Source of the DNA: a virus
Reading direction: 5' to 3' (one strand)
DNA length: 31,553 bases
Virus record (IMG/VR): IMGVR_UViG_3300003690_000039
Coordinates: 1,087 to 32,639 of that record
Shown here piece after piece: positions 6,095 through 14,001 of this stretch. The first letter of the stretch is position 1; every line of letters begins with the position of its first letter. The notes beneath the pieces were generated by a model that did not search any database, was not told the DNA's origin, and saw only the letters and a list, made by a program, of their open reading frames with translations. Position numbers and translations under genes: made by a program.

Positions 6095-6614
6095 TAAGCC
6101 CAGAGATGAGATGAACCCGTCCCTCGAGGTCTGCATCAAGGTCGTGCAGCCGCACCTGGAGACCATCGTGTCGATGCTCAGGGTGGGACACACGCGCACC
6201 GCCACCGCCAAGGCGGTCGGCATCAAGCCCTGGCAACTCTTCGCGGTCACACGCCACGGCAAGGTCAATCGTGGACGCTGCCAGGACATGCTGGCCGAGA
6301 TGATGCGCGCCGAGGGGATGGCGCAAGTGCATCTCGAAGCACTGGTCATCGAGGACGCGAAGGTCAACGTCAAGACCGCGCAGTGGCTGCTCGCCCGTCG
6401 CTTCCGTCTCAAGGAGCGGCACGAGGCCGACATCGATACCCTGCGCAAGCTCGACTACAACCGCCTGGCGCAAGAAGAGATGAAGCTCAAGATGCTCGAA
6501 GAGAAGCACCGCCTGCTGACCGAGAAGAGCGGCAAAGACCTCGACGGTGAGGGCTGGCGCGATCTTATGAACGAGAGCGAAGACACGTCTGACCGCATCA
6601 AGTCGATTCATTGA
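6075..6614 (+). CDS. terS: Terminase small subunit (putative)
   Basis: This 179-residue protein is called mainly from position, as it overlaps the large terminase gene by four bases (TTGA), and from architecture. Residues about 28-70 form a helix-turn-helix-like segment (MLRVGHTRTATAKAVGIKPW with a second helix) as in DNA-recognition domains of small terminases. Residues about 95-165 form long charged helices suited to ring oligomerisation. The acidic C-terminus may contact the motor subunit. The start is ATG 6075 with GAGGAAG about 10 bases upstream; ATG 6111 is an alternative with a weaker site. Small terminases diverge strongly, so the assignment rests on context. Confidence 0.68.
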   Translation: MSKSSTDKPRDEMNPSLEVCIKVVQPHLETIVSMLRVGHTRTATAKAVGIKPWQLFAVTRHGKVNRGRCQDMLAEMMRAEGMAQVHLEALVIEDAKVNVKTAQWLLARRFRLKERHEADIDTLRKLDYNRLAQEEMKLKMLEEKHRLLTEKSGKDLDGEGWRDLMNESEDTSDRIKSIH

Positions 6615-8200
6615 ACGCGGCGCAGCTCAAGGAGCTACGCCGGTGCGCCTGGGACTTCCCGTACTTCTGCCAGAAGTACCTGAAGATACTCGACAAGCGA
6701 AAGAAGCTCGTCACACTCAGGCCCAACCCCATCCAGGCTGACTTCGCTGAAGTGATGGACGCGCAGCCGTTCACCTACGTGCTCAAGAGCAGAAAGGTGG
6801 GGATCAGCACCTTCGTCGCCGCCAAGTTCTTCTGGAAGGCGCTCTTCCGGCCCGGCTTCGAGGTCGCTGTAATCGCTCACAGCGAGAAGGCGGTGCTCGA
6901 AAACATCGCGCCCATTTACCACCGCTTCTACGAGCACCTGCCGAAGTTCATGCGCGTGCCTCTGAAGCATCAGACGGTCCATAAGCTGCACTTCATCCAC
7001 GACTCGCGCATCATCATCGGCACGGCGAACAGTGAAGGGGCGCGCGGTGGCACGCCAGTGGCGCTGCACTGCAGTGAGTTCAGCCGCTACGAGAACCCCG
7101 ACGACACCATGGCGGCGCTCTTCAACTCCCTTGGTCACGACCCCGAGGTGGTGTTGGAGACGACGGCCAACGGAATGAACTTCGCCTACTCCATGTGGAA
7201 CGACTCGGAGCTAGAGTACCACCGCGTCTTCTACCCCTGGACCGATGACCCGGAGTGCATCTCGAGCAAGGTGCCACGCAACATGCCGCCTGAGATCGAA
7301 GAGATGGTCGAGGAGTTCGAGCTGACCGAGGGGCAGAGCAACTGGTTCGTCGACACCTATCGCCTCAAGTGCAACTCGAAACTCCGCATCCTGCATCAGG
7401 AGTATCCCATCATCGCGGAGCAGAGCTTTGTCTCCACGGGTGGGCGCTTCTTCCACTGCTCCTTCCCAGGTGGAGACCCCGAGCCGGGGTACGTCGCGCA
7501 CGCCAAGCCTGAAAAGTGGCACACATACGTGATGGGCGTGGACACGGCTTCCGGCGCGGAGAAGGGGGACTTCTCGGCCTTTTGTGTAATCGATGTCACC
7601 GACCCGAAGAAAGTTGTGACCGTGGCGAGCTACTACGAGCGCGTGATGCCGCGCTCATTTGGTAAGCGCGTGCTGGCCGAGGCGCACAAGTGGAGAGCGC
7701 TGGTGGTGCCCGAGGCCAATAGCTATGGGCTGACCATCATCGAGGAGCTCAGGCTTTGTAACTACCCCTACATCTACCACAAGCTCGACCAGAGGGATGG
7801 CGAGAACACCTGGACCAAGAAGTACGGCTTCTGGACCGACCGCGCCTCGCGCCCGCTCATGCTCAGTAAGCTCTACGAGTTGCTCTACGACAATCACTTC
7901 GACGCCCGCGATCGTAGGTTCCAGTGCGAAGCCAATCACTTCGTCTACTCGCAGCGCGGAAAGCCAGAGGCGCAGAGCGGGCATCACGATGACATGGTCA
8001 TTGCCACCGCACTCGCGGTCTACGGCTCTCACCAGGCGGCTGTGGTGCGTGAAGATCGCATGAACGAGAGGCCTGAGAATATACGCGAGAGCTTGCAGTT
8101 CGAGCACAGCACAGGCAGAAACTACACTGACGAATGGGACGACTGGTACGAGTCAGACGTCAACACGTCACACCCTCTAGCGATGGAGGGGTCAAACTAG
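6611..8200 (+). CDS. terL: Terminase large subunit (packaging ATPase-nuclease)
   Basis: This 529-residue protein is the DNA-packaging motor. The ATPase domain has an alternative Walker A KSRKVGIST (59-67) and a Walker B strand ending HCSEF with E156 as likely catalytic base, then ETTANG (183-188) as coupling motif. The RNase H-like nuclease domain has GVDTASGAEKGDFSAF (309-324, metal ligand D311), VVPEANSYG (365-373, E368) and HHDDMVIATALA (458-469, D460/D461). The length is normal for the family. The start is TTG 6611 in a TTGA overlap with the small subunit, and the next Met is at residue 49, so TTG is required for a complete domain. There is no obvious ribosome site, implying translational coupling. 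Confidence 0.95.
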   Translation: MNAAQLKELRRCAWDFPYFCQKYLKILDKRKKLVTLRPNPIQADFAEVMDAQPFTYVLKSRKVGISTFVAAKFFWKALFRPGFEVAVIAHSEKAVLENIAPIYHRFYEHLPKFMRVPLKHQTVHKLHFIHDSRIIIGTANSEGARGGTPVALHCSEFSRYENPDDTMAALFNSLGHDPEVVLETTANGMNFAYSMWNDSELEYHRVFYPWTDDPECISSKVPRNMPPEIEEMVEEFELTEGQSNWFVDTYRLKCNSKLRILHQEYPIIAEQSFVSTGGRFFHCSFPGGDPEPGYVAHAKPEKWHTYVMGVDTASGAEKGDFSAFCVIDVTDPKKVVTVASYYERVMPRSFGKRVLAEAHKWRALVVPEANSYGLTIIEELRLCNYPYIYHKLDQRDGENTWTKKYGFWTDRASRPLMLSKLYELLYDNHFDARDRRFQCEANHFVYSQRGKPEAQSGHHDDMVIATALAVYGSHQAAVVREDRMNERPENIRESLQFEHSTGRNYTDEWDDWYESDVNTSHPLAMEGSN

Positions 8201-8227
8201 CCGACCGGGCGTTAAACGGAGGTTGAG

Positions 8228-9091
8228 ATGGGGCTCCTGAGCGACGAGCAATACGATGACATGGTCTCGAGGATGGAGGCAACGGCCTCTGGCGAAGAGG
8301 TGCCTGAAGTCGAGGCTCAAGCCGACGGCCCCCCACAGTCCGATGACTCCACGGACTCTAAGCAAGCGGAGGATGGTTCGTCTTCAGACGCCGAGGACGT
8401 TAAAGAAGAGGTGGAGACCAAGGGCGATGACTCGGAGTCTGAGGCTCCAAAGGTTCCCGAGTCGGTTCCCTACGGCAGGTTCAGAGAGGTAAACGAGAAG
8501 TTCCGTTCGAGAGAGCGTGACCTTCAGCAGGCGCAGCAACGCATCCACGACCTTGAGCAGATCACCCTGCAGCGGGCGCAAGCCCAGCCGCACGAGAAGT
8601 CTGCCGACCAGTGGCTCGACGAGCTTCTAGAGGCTGACGAGGCGCCAGGTGGCGCTGAGATCTCGGCGCTCAAGAGCGAACTCGAAGCCGTCAAGTCGTG
8701 GCAGCAGCAGCGCACTCACCAACTCGTCTCGAACGAACTTGAGTCTGAGATATCGGCGGCCGTGGAGAAGCACCCAGAGGTCAGTAGGCAGGAGCTTTGG
8801 CAGGCCGTCGCAGCGGACGGTGCGGTCGATGTCGCCGCCGTGGCTACTCACATCCAGAGGGGTCGTGAGGAGATGCGGGGCCGGTATACGGCCGACGCTC
8901 AGCAGGAGGTGCAGGAACTCAAGGCGAAGCTCGCAGAGGCCGAGAAGGCGGCAACGGAGGCGAGAGCCTTCCGCCGCCCCGGGGCCTCTGCGACTGCGCC
9001 GCCTCCGCCGACTGGAGGGCGAGCGCCGCAGTCGATCCATGAGGCCACGTCGGCCTTTGCCGAAGCGTTAAGGGAGCGAACGTCGCTTTAA
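8228..9091 (+). CDS. Capsid scaffolding protein (putative)
   Basis: This 287-residue protein sits directly before the capsid gene, the usual place for a scaffold. Residues 15-75 are strongly acidic and Ser/Asp/Glu-rich. VPYGRFREVNEKFR (80-93) is a signature seen in many phage scaffold-like proteins. A coiled coil follows at about 90-120, and further helices at about 140-180 and 225-255. The tail is Pro/Ala-rich and then helical, the end that usually contacts the capsid protein. No protease motif is present, so it is not evidently a fused maturation protease. ATG 8228 follows a strong GGAGG site after a 27-bp gap downstream of the terminase. Confidence 0.8.
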   Translation: MGLLSDEQYDDMVSRMEATASGEEVPEVEAQADGPPQSDDSTDSKQAEDGSSSDAEDVKEEVETKGDDSESEAPKVPESVPYGRFREVNEKFRSRERDLQQAQQRIHDLEQITLQRAQAQPHEKSADQWLDELLEADEAPGGAEISALKSELEAVKSWQQQRTHQLVSNELESEISAAVEKHPEVSRQELWQAVAADGAVDVAAVATHIQRGREEMRGRYTADAQQEVQELKAKLAEAEKAATEARAFRRPGASATAPPPPTGGRAPQSIHEATSAFAEALRERTSL

Positions 9092-9117
9092 CCATTCTCA
9101 GGCAATAGGAGGCCATC

Positions 9118-10623
9118 ATGGCCGCCACAGTAGGCATTAATGGGGTCGGCACCTTCGGGCCGATGCTCAAAGAGTTCTATCAGGGACCTGTCGCAGAGCA
9201 GATCAACAACCGCGTCTGGATCCGCGAGTACTTCCAGAAGAAGTCCAAGGGCTGGTCCGGCAAGCAGATGGTCATCCCCATCCACGTCGGGCGCAACACG
9301 GGCGTTGGCTTCCAGGGAGAGGCGCCCAGCGTGCTGCCGACCGCTGGCGAGCAGCAGTACCGCGACCTCCGCATCAACAGCCACAGCTCCTACGGCCGCT
9401 TCCAGGTCAGTGGCCTGGCGATGGACACGGCCGCGAGCTCGGGTGTCGGCGCCTTCGCGGGCGTGATGAACGAGGAGATGGACCGCCTCGTGCGCGACAT
9501 CTCCAATAACGAGAACGCCGTCAACATCTACGGTGGCCAGACCAAGGGCTTCCTGAACCAGCGCAGGGTCAGCCCTGAGCAGTGCGGTGGGGCGCAGACC
9601 AACGTGCCCGCCGAGATGTCGGATGCCGCGACGTGGGAGTACCAGGGGGACTTCAGCTACTTCGACGGCACCCGCACGGGGCTCGAAGTCGCGGCTGCGA
9701 CGCCGGCGACCTGGATCCCGATCGAGCTCGTGGACATGAACACCTACGAACTGATCCCGATCCTTGTCACCGCCACGGGCGCGGCGACAGTGAACGGCAA
9801 CTACTTCGTCACCGGCTTCGACGACAGTCGAACCAACCCGACGATCGACATCCGGTTCGGCAAGAACACCGCCGCCACGCCGTCGGTCTTCACGACGGCG
9901 GCCGTCGGAAACGAGCGCGCCATCGGCGTGCGTATCAAGAGCACGCCGAGCGTCGACTCGGCAGGCGATCCGTTCGGCCAGAACCCGCAGACCTGGGCGG
10001 GCCATGCGACGGGCTTGCAGAACATCATCACCAACCAGCCCATCGGCCTGTTCGACAACCTGGCGAGTCAGACTCACTTCGATGTCGATCGGTTCGCCAC
10101 GGGCACCACCCCTGCGGCAATCCTCCAGAGCACCGTCATCACGCATGACGTGGGCAACGGAAACAGGATCAACCCCGGTTCTGACCTGAGCCTCGACCGG
10201 CTGCAGTACATGATGGACACGCTCCAGCAGGACGCGGGTGTCGATGCGGATGTGATGGTGATGAACGCTCTCATGCGTCATCGCTACACCGTGCAGCTCA
10301 CCGGCATCATGGGCACTGAGGCCAACAACGTCGTCATCAACGGCGATAGCGGCAAGATCATGGACAACCAGCAGAACCTCGCCTACGGAGGAGTCAAGTT
10401 CCAGTACGACCGGCAGTTCCCGATCTGCACCATCGGCATGTTGCACTCGAGCGACTGGATCCTGGCCGAGTTGACGACCGGGCAGTTCGCGGACGAGGAC
10501 GGCAACGTGCTCTTCAGGGTGCAGGGAGAGGATGCATACGAGGGCTTCTGGAAGCACCGGTACAACATCTGTTGCAAGCGGCCCAACGCGCAGCTCATCC
10601 TGACCGGCATTACGCCCACGTAG
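9118..10623 (+). CDS. Major capsid protein (HK97-fold type)
   Basis: This 501-residue protein is the likely capsid subunit. Evidence is its place after terminase and scaffold, its size, its very strong ribosome site (AGGAGG, 5 bases before ATG 9118) and its layout: a helical N-arm, KQMVIPIHVGRNTG (49-62) as extended-loop region, a long spine-helix area around 100-140, and a conserved-looking C-terminal block with GGVKFQYDRQFP and RYNICCKRPNAQLIL. An insertion around 190-290 (rich in Thr, Ala, Asn) could form a surface domain. A hairpin terminator follows. No longer N-terminal propeptide is evident. The fold assignment is inferred from pattern, not proven by alignment. Confidence 0.88.
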   Translation: MAATVGINGVGTFGPMLKEFYQGPVAEQINNRVWIREYFQKKSKGWSGKQMVIPIHVGRNTGVGFQGEAPSVLPTAGEQQYRDLRINSHSSYGRFQVSGLAMDTAASSGVGAFAGVMNEEMDRLVRDISNNENAVNIYGGQTKGFLNQRRVSPEQCGGAQTNVPAEMSDAATWEYQGDFSYFDGTRTGLEVAAATPATWIPIELVDMNTYELIPILVTATGAATVNGNYFVTGFDDSRTNPTIDIRFGKNTAATPSVFTTAAVGNERAIGVRIKSTPSVDSAGDPFGQNPQTWAGHATGLQNIITNQPIGLFDNLASQTHFDVDRFATGTTPAAILQSTVITHDVGNGNRINPGSDLSLDRLQYMMDTLQQDAGVDADVMVMNALMRHRYTVQLTGIMGTEANNVVINGDSGKIMDNQQNLAYGGVKFQYDRQFPICTIGMLHSSDWILAELTTGQFADEDGNVLFRVQGEDAYEGFWKHRYNICCKRPNAQLILTGITPT

Positions 10624-10638
10624 TCCCAGAGAGGTGTA

Positions 10639-10674
10639 GAGACGTGGCGCCGCCTCCCCTTGGCGCCACGTCTC
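10639..10674 (+). terminator. Strong hairpin terminator after the capsid gene
   Basis: A perfect 13-bp inverted repeat pairs 10639-10651 (GAGACGTGGCGCC) with 10662-10674, with a 10-base loop. A pyrimidine-rich GTTCTCTATAT tail follows; it is not a clean U tract, so partial termination is plausible. The position just after the capsid gene parallels the leaky late terminator after the T7 capsid gene, which raises capsid transcripts over downstream ones. The stem covers a possible TTG 10660 start, so the next gene more likely starts at ATG 10684. Confidence 0.7.
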
Positions 10675-10683
10675 GTTCTCTAT

Positions 10684-10848
10684 ATGGAAGACTTGTTCCA
10701 CCTTGTAGCGTCGGTCGTGCTCGCGGAGTTCGGCTACTACACGTGGTTGCTCATTCAGAGGGAGCGGTCATACTTCAAAGAAGTGGAGTACGATGGCGCG
10801 ACGTTAATGGAAACCGTGCGACAGGAGTGGGACCATGGTGATGGGTAG
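10684..10848 (+). CDS. Small single-pass membrane protein (54 aa)
   Basis: This 54-residue protein has a hydrophobic helix at about 4-24 (LFHLVASVVLAEFGYYTWLL) followed by a charged, acidic C-terminal half. One membrane pass with the charged tail in the cytoplasm or periplasm is plausible. No ribosome site is visible before ATG 10684, and the gene lies directly after the capsid terminator hairpin, so expression may be low. It overlaps the next gene by 14 bases. A holin-like or virion-associated role cannot be judged from sequence; lysis genes lie 20 kb downstream, which speaks against the main holin. Confidence 0.5.
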   Translation: MEDLFHLVASVVLAEFGYYTWLLIQRERSYFKEVEYDGATLMETVRQEWDHGDG

Positions 10849-11359
10849 GCGCCCCACGGCAGACACACTGAGACGCCAGTTGGCCATGTCGAAGATGGGC
10901 GCCATCATGGGCGATCGTGGGCCGCGTGTTGAAACAAAGCGCCAGCCCGTACCACCCCCAGTTGGCCCCGTTACTCTCGAGGCGCCCAAACCATCCACTG
11001 CTGCAGTGACAGGGCAACTCGTGAGCAACATCGGCGCCACCGCCGTGGGCATCGCTGTTGCTGCAGGCATGAACCCGGTGCTCGGGATAATCCTCGGCCT
11101 CGCGGCGTCTCAGGTGGGCACCGGGGTCGCGGGCGCAATCGCTGCACCTGAGCGAGCCGAGGCCGCCGATATGCAGGTTCGGAACAGGCGGCGCTTGGCA
11201 GAGGCGGCTCTCGAGCGGCAGAGGTATGGGCGCGACCTGCAGCAGGCGCAACCCGAACTGGTGGCTGGCCCAGGTATGCGCGAGCCGATGATGCCGCAAC
11301 CGGGTGAAGAGATAGCGCCAGGCGGCGTAGACAAACTCAAAAGCTTACTGCTGGCATAG
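10835..11359 (+). CDS. Protein with Gly/Ala-rich membrane segment (174 aa)
   Basis: This 174-residue protein has a basic N-terminus, a Pro-rich linker (about 36-53), a long Gly/Ala/Val hydrophobic region (about 62-104) that could form two glycine-zipper-like membrane helices, and an Arg/Gln/Glu-rich helical tail. No family is recognised. ATG 10835 has AGGAG 7 bases upstream; ATG 10841 is an alternative. It lies between capsid and portal genes, where a virion protein is expected, so a minor head protein or one that enters the membrane at ejection is a reasonable guess. The glycine-zipper pattern occurs in membrane-inserting phage proteins, but this is inference only. Confidence 0.6.
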   Translation: MVMGRRPTADTLRRQLAMSKMGAIMGDRGPRVETKRQPVPPPVGPVTLEAPKPSTAAVTGQLVSNIGATAVGIAVAAGMNPVLGIILGLAASQVGTGVAGAIAAPERAEAADMQVRNRRRLAEAALERQRYGRDLQQAQPELVAGPGMREPMMPQPGEEIAPGGVDKLKSLLLA

Positions 11360-11361
11360 AC

Positions 11362-13338
11362 ATGGCAAAGTTCCCCACCGACATGCACTCGCACATCCTG
11401 CGCTCGAGGAGCGAGAAGACGCGCCACGAGCGTGAATGGTCTGCCGCCATGCGGATGCTATCTGGTGACCAGTGGCTCTACTGGAGCCGTCAGGTCAAAG
11501 ACTACAACGCGATCAAGCGCAACCCCGGCGAGGTGCGCGTCACCGTCAACCAGATGATGAATATCGAGCGCAATATCATCGCCAGGCTAACGATGAACGC
11601 GCCCACCCCGGTGGTCATCCCGGCGAGCGATCATGTGGACGACATCACCAAGGCCACCGCCTCCGAGATGGCGCTGCGCTACTTCTGGCTCAGCGACAAG
11701 CAGAACCGTGTATGGGCTGCCGCAATCAGGTGGATATGTCAGACAGGCAACGCGGTACTGCACACATTCTACGAGCCCGGCGTTGAGGTCAAAGAGCAGC
11801 TCGACCTGTTGCCCGGGGACTACCCGTCAGAAGATGGGGAGAAGGAGGACGAGGTCATCGGCTCGAAGAAGACGAATGGCCGAGTGCGCTGTCAGGTGGT
11901 CAGCCCGTTCGATGTCTTCTTCGAGCCGGGTGTGCATAGTCCAGACGATGCCCGGTGGACCGCCATACGAACCTACACCACCAAGGGCGAGCTCAAGGAC
12001 ACCTACCCGGACAAGGCGAAGGAGATAGACGAACTCCCCGACGACACCGAGTACAAACTGCTCGAGTACCAGCAGTACAAGCCGCAGAACCGCATCGAGG
12101 TCTACGAGGTCTACTGGCGTGACGGCCGGCACGCCATCATGGTCGGGGACACCTACTTGCAAAAAGAGGTGAGCTCCGACGTGCGCGACGTCTTCCCCGT
12201 TCGCATGATGCGTTACCACATCATCGAGGGAGACCTGTGGGGGCAGGGGCCGATGGTGCAGATCGCAGACCTGCAGCAGCTCTACAACCGCACGCGCACG
12301 CAGATCCATGCGAATGTCAGGCTCATGGGAAATCCGCCGTGGCTGATCCCCAGGACCGCCGATGTCCGCAAGGGCGCGATGATGAACAAGCCCGGCGCGG
12401 TGATCAGGTTCACCCCAGGTGGAGGCAAGCCAGAGCCGGCCAACCCGCAGCAGATGCCGTCTCATGTGCTCAGAGAGCCCTCGGTGCTCAGGGAGGAGAT
12501 GAGCGACGTGGCTGGCGCTCACGGCATCACCCTGGGGCGCAGAGAGCCCGGTGTGAAGTCTGGCGTACACGCGCGCACGCTGACGCAGCAGGATTCTACG
12601 CAGTTGCTTATGACGCAGAACGAGATCGTCTACGCGGTCGAGGACACCATGAAGACGGTGCTGCTGCTCATGCGTCGGCACTACAACGAGTCGCGGATGA
12701 TCAAGATGCTCGATGCCTCTGGCACGCCAGCGTGGAAGGCCATCTCGAGCATGGACATCGTTGATAACCCTGAGATCCATATCAACGCCGACATGCTCTT
12801 CCAGATCGACGCTGCGGCCAGAGAGGTCAAGGCGCTCGAATACGTGCAACTGGGGCTCATGGACCCGGCAGAGGCGCGGGAGATGATCTCCTTCCGCACC
12901 TACAACCAGCAGGTCGCGCAGAAGTTCCTGGCACTCAGTCACGCCAAGGAGATGCTACAGGCCGTCATCATGGGCAACAACATCCAGATCTTACCCACCG
13001 ACGACCTGGATGCCTTCCTGCGTGTCTTCAACGAGTTCACGCAATCGCCTGAATACTACGAGCTCGCGGATGAGCGGCAGGACTACATCCGTCAGATCAT
13101 TGTCGACGCTGCGTTCGTCAACGAGGACGACCAGATCCACGCGGAGCAGAGCGCGAAGACGACCGTGCATCCGAGGGTAAAGAAGGAGACGCCGCAACTG
13201 CAGTCTGTCGCGATGCCCGCGCCTCCACAGGGGCCGATTGGCGACGACCCGTTTTCCGACGTGGCGTTCCCGGCAGAGGGGCAGAACGTGCCAGGCGTGT
13301 CTAGCCCGCCCATGACGCTGCCGGGGCCAGGGCGATGA
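11362..13338 (+). CDS. Portal protein (P22-type)
   Basis: This 658-residue protein is predicted to form the dodecameric ring through which DNA enters and leaves the head. The N-terminal region has the helical start and QMMNIERNIIARL (about 57-69) typical of large podophage portals. SPFDVFFEPGV (about 181-191), GDLWGQGPMVQIADLQQLYN (about 289-308) and RTRTQIHANVRLMGNPPWLI follow, which match the wing and stem-helix region. The C-terminal 60 residues are Pro-rich and disordered. Length is close to P22-type portals. The start ATG 11362 is two bases after the preceding stop and has a weak ribosome site. The stop overlaps the connector start by four bases (ATGA). Confidence 0.85.
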   Translation: MAKFPTDMHSHILRSRSEKTRHEREWSAAMRMLSGDQWLYWSRQVKDYNAIKRNPGEVRVTVNQMMNIERNIIARLTMNAPTPVVIPASDHVDDITKATASEMALRYFWLSDKQNRVWAAAIRWICQTGNAVLHTFYEPGVEVKEQLDLLPGDYPSEDGEKEDEVIGSKKTNGRVRCQVVSPFDVFFEPGVHSPDDARWTAIRTYTTKGELKDTYPDKAKEIDELPDDTEYKLLEYQQYKPQNRIEVYEVYWRDGRHAIMVGDTYLQKEVSSDVRDVFPVRMMRYHIIEGDLWGQGPMVQIADLQQLYNRTRTQIHANVRLMGNPPWLIPRTADVRKGAMMNKPGAVIRFTPGGGKPEPANPQQMPSHVLREPSVLREEMSDVAGAHGITLGRREPGVKSGVHARTLTQQDSTQLLMTQNEIVYAVEDTMKTVLLLMRRHYNESRMIKMLDASGTPAWKAISSMDIVDNPEIHINADMLFQIDAAAREVKALEYVQLGLMDPAEAREMISFRTYNQQVAQKFLALSHAKEMLQAVIMGNNIQILPTDDLDAFLRVFNEFTQSPEYYELADERQDYIRQIIVDAAFVNEDDQIHAEQSAKTTVHPRVKKETPQLQSVAMPAPPQGPIGDDPFSDVAFPAEGQNVPGVSSPPMTLPGPGR

Positions 13339-14000
13339 CGGCCGACGACGTTGCTGCGCTCTTCCGGCGCTACATGGACGAGCCAGACCAGACGTTTGTC
13401 GATGACGCACAGGTGGTGACGTGGCTCTCGCTAGCCTATGACGACTTCAGGTCCGTTGTTATCGACATGGCGCCATACGTCTACGCACAGGAGCACGTGG
13501 TTACTCTTGCGAGCGCGCGTACCCTCGACCTGGCCGGCGTATTGTTAGGCTCCGCTGCGCCAGCCGCGACCAGGCTGTACCAACTCGTCGACATCTACAG
13601 GGTGGCGAGCGCGACGGACACCGACAACGTGGTGAGCAGGCTCGTGCCATCGCTCAACCTGAAGTCAGCCTATGACGGGCGTGCGGACTATGTGCTCAAG
13701 GGCGCCGTGGTGAGTTTCTCAGATGAGTACACGGGCGTGCTGCGGGTCGACTATGTTCCTGAGCAGAACATAAACTGGACCACTGGTATCGTGCCTGGCA
13801 GCGGCGAGTACATCGACGATCTGAACAGGTTCCACGATATCATCGCGCTCACCGCGTATCTGCAATACGCTATCGTGGACTCGGCCGAGAACCAGCAGCT
13901 GCTGGCGCTCTTCAGTCGTCGCCAGCGGCAGCTCAAGGAGTATCTAGAGAACCGCTCAGGTGGCATCGTGGAGATGGTGGTCGACCTGGAGTACATGTGA
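13335..14000 (+). CDS. Head-tail connector (adaptor) protein, putative
   Basis: This 221-residue protein directly follows and overlaps the portal gene (ATGA). The N-terminal helices (VAALFRRYM, VVTWLSLAYDDFRSVV), a central beta-rich part and a C-terminal helical bundle (FHDIIALTAYLQYAIVDSAE to the RRQRQLKEYLE helix) resemble the helical adaptor proteins that attach to the portal, such as P22 gp4-like and T7 gp11-like proteins. There is no membrane segment or signal peptide. One base separates its stop from the tail hub gene, so the portal, connector and hub order matches the physical order in a short tail. Family assignment is by architecture and context. Confidence 0.62.
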   Translation: MTADDVAALFRRYMDEPDQTFVDDAQVVTWLSLAYDDFRSVVIDMAPYVYAQEHVVTLASARTLDLAGVLLGSAAPAATRLYQLVDIYRVASATDTDNVVSRLVPSLNLKSAYDGRADYVLKGAVVSFSDEYTGVLRVDYVPEQNINWTTGIVPGSGEYIDDLNRFHDIIALTAYLQYAIVDSAENQQLLALFSRRQRQLKEYLENRSGGIVEMVVDLEYM

Positions 14001-14001
14001 A

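Noticed and set aside
10660-10683. TTG 10660 as start of the small membrane protein
   Set aside because: The codon lies at the edge of the terminator hairpin and has no ribosome site; ATG 10684 starts right before the hydrophobic helix.
9088-10701. 537-residue leftward open frame opposite the capsid gene
   Set aside because: It is a long antisense frame caused by GC-rich third positions. The capsid frame has a strong ribosome site and recognisable sequence.
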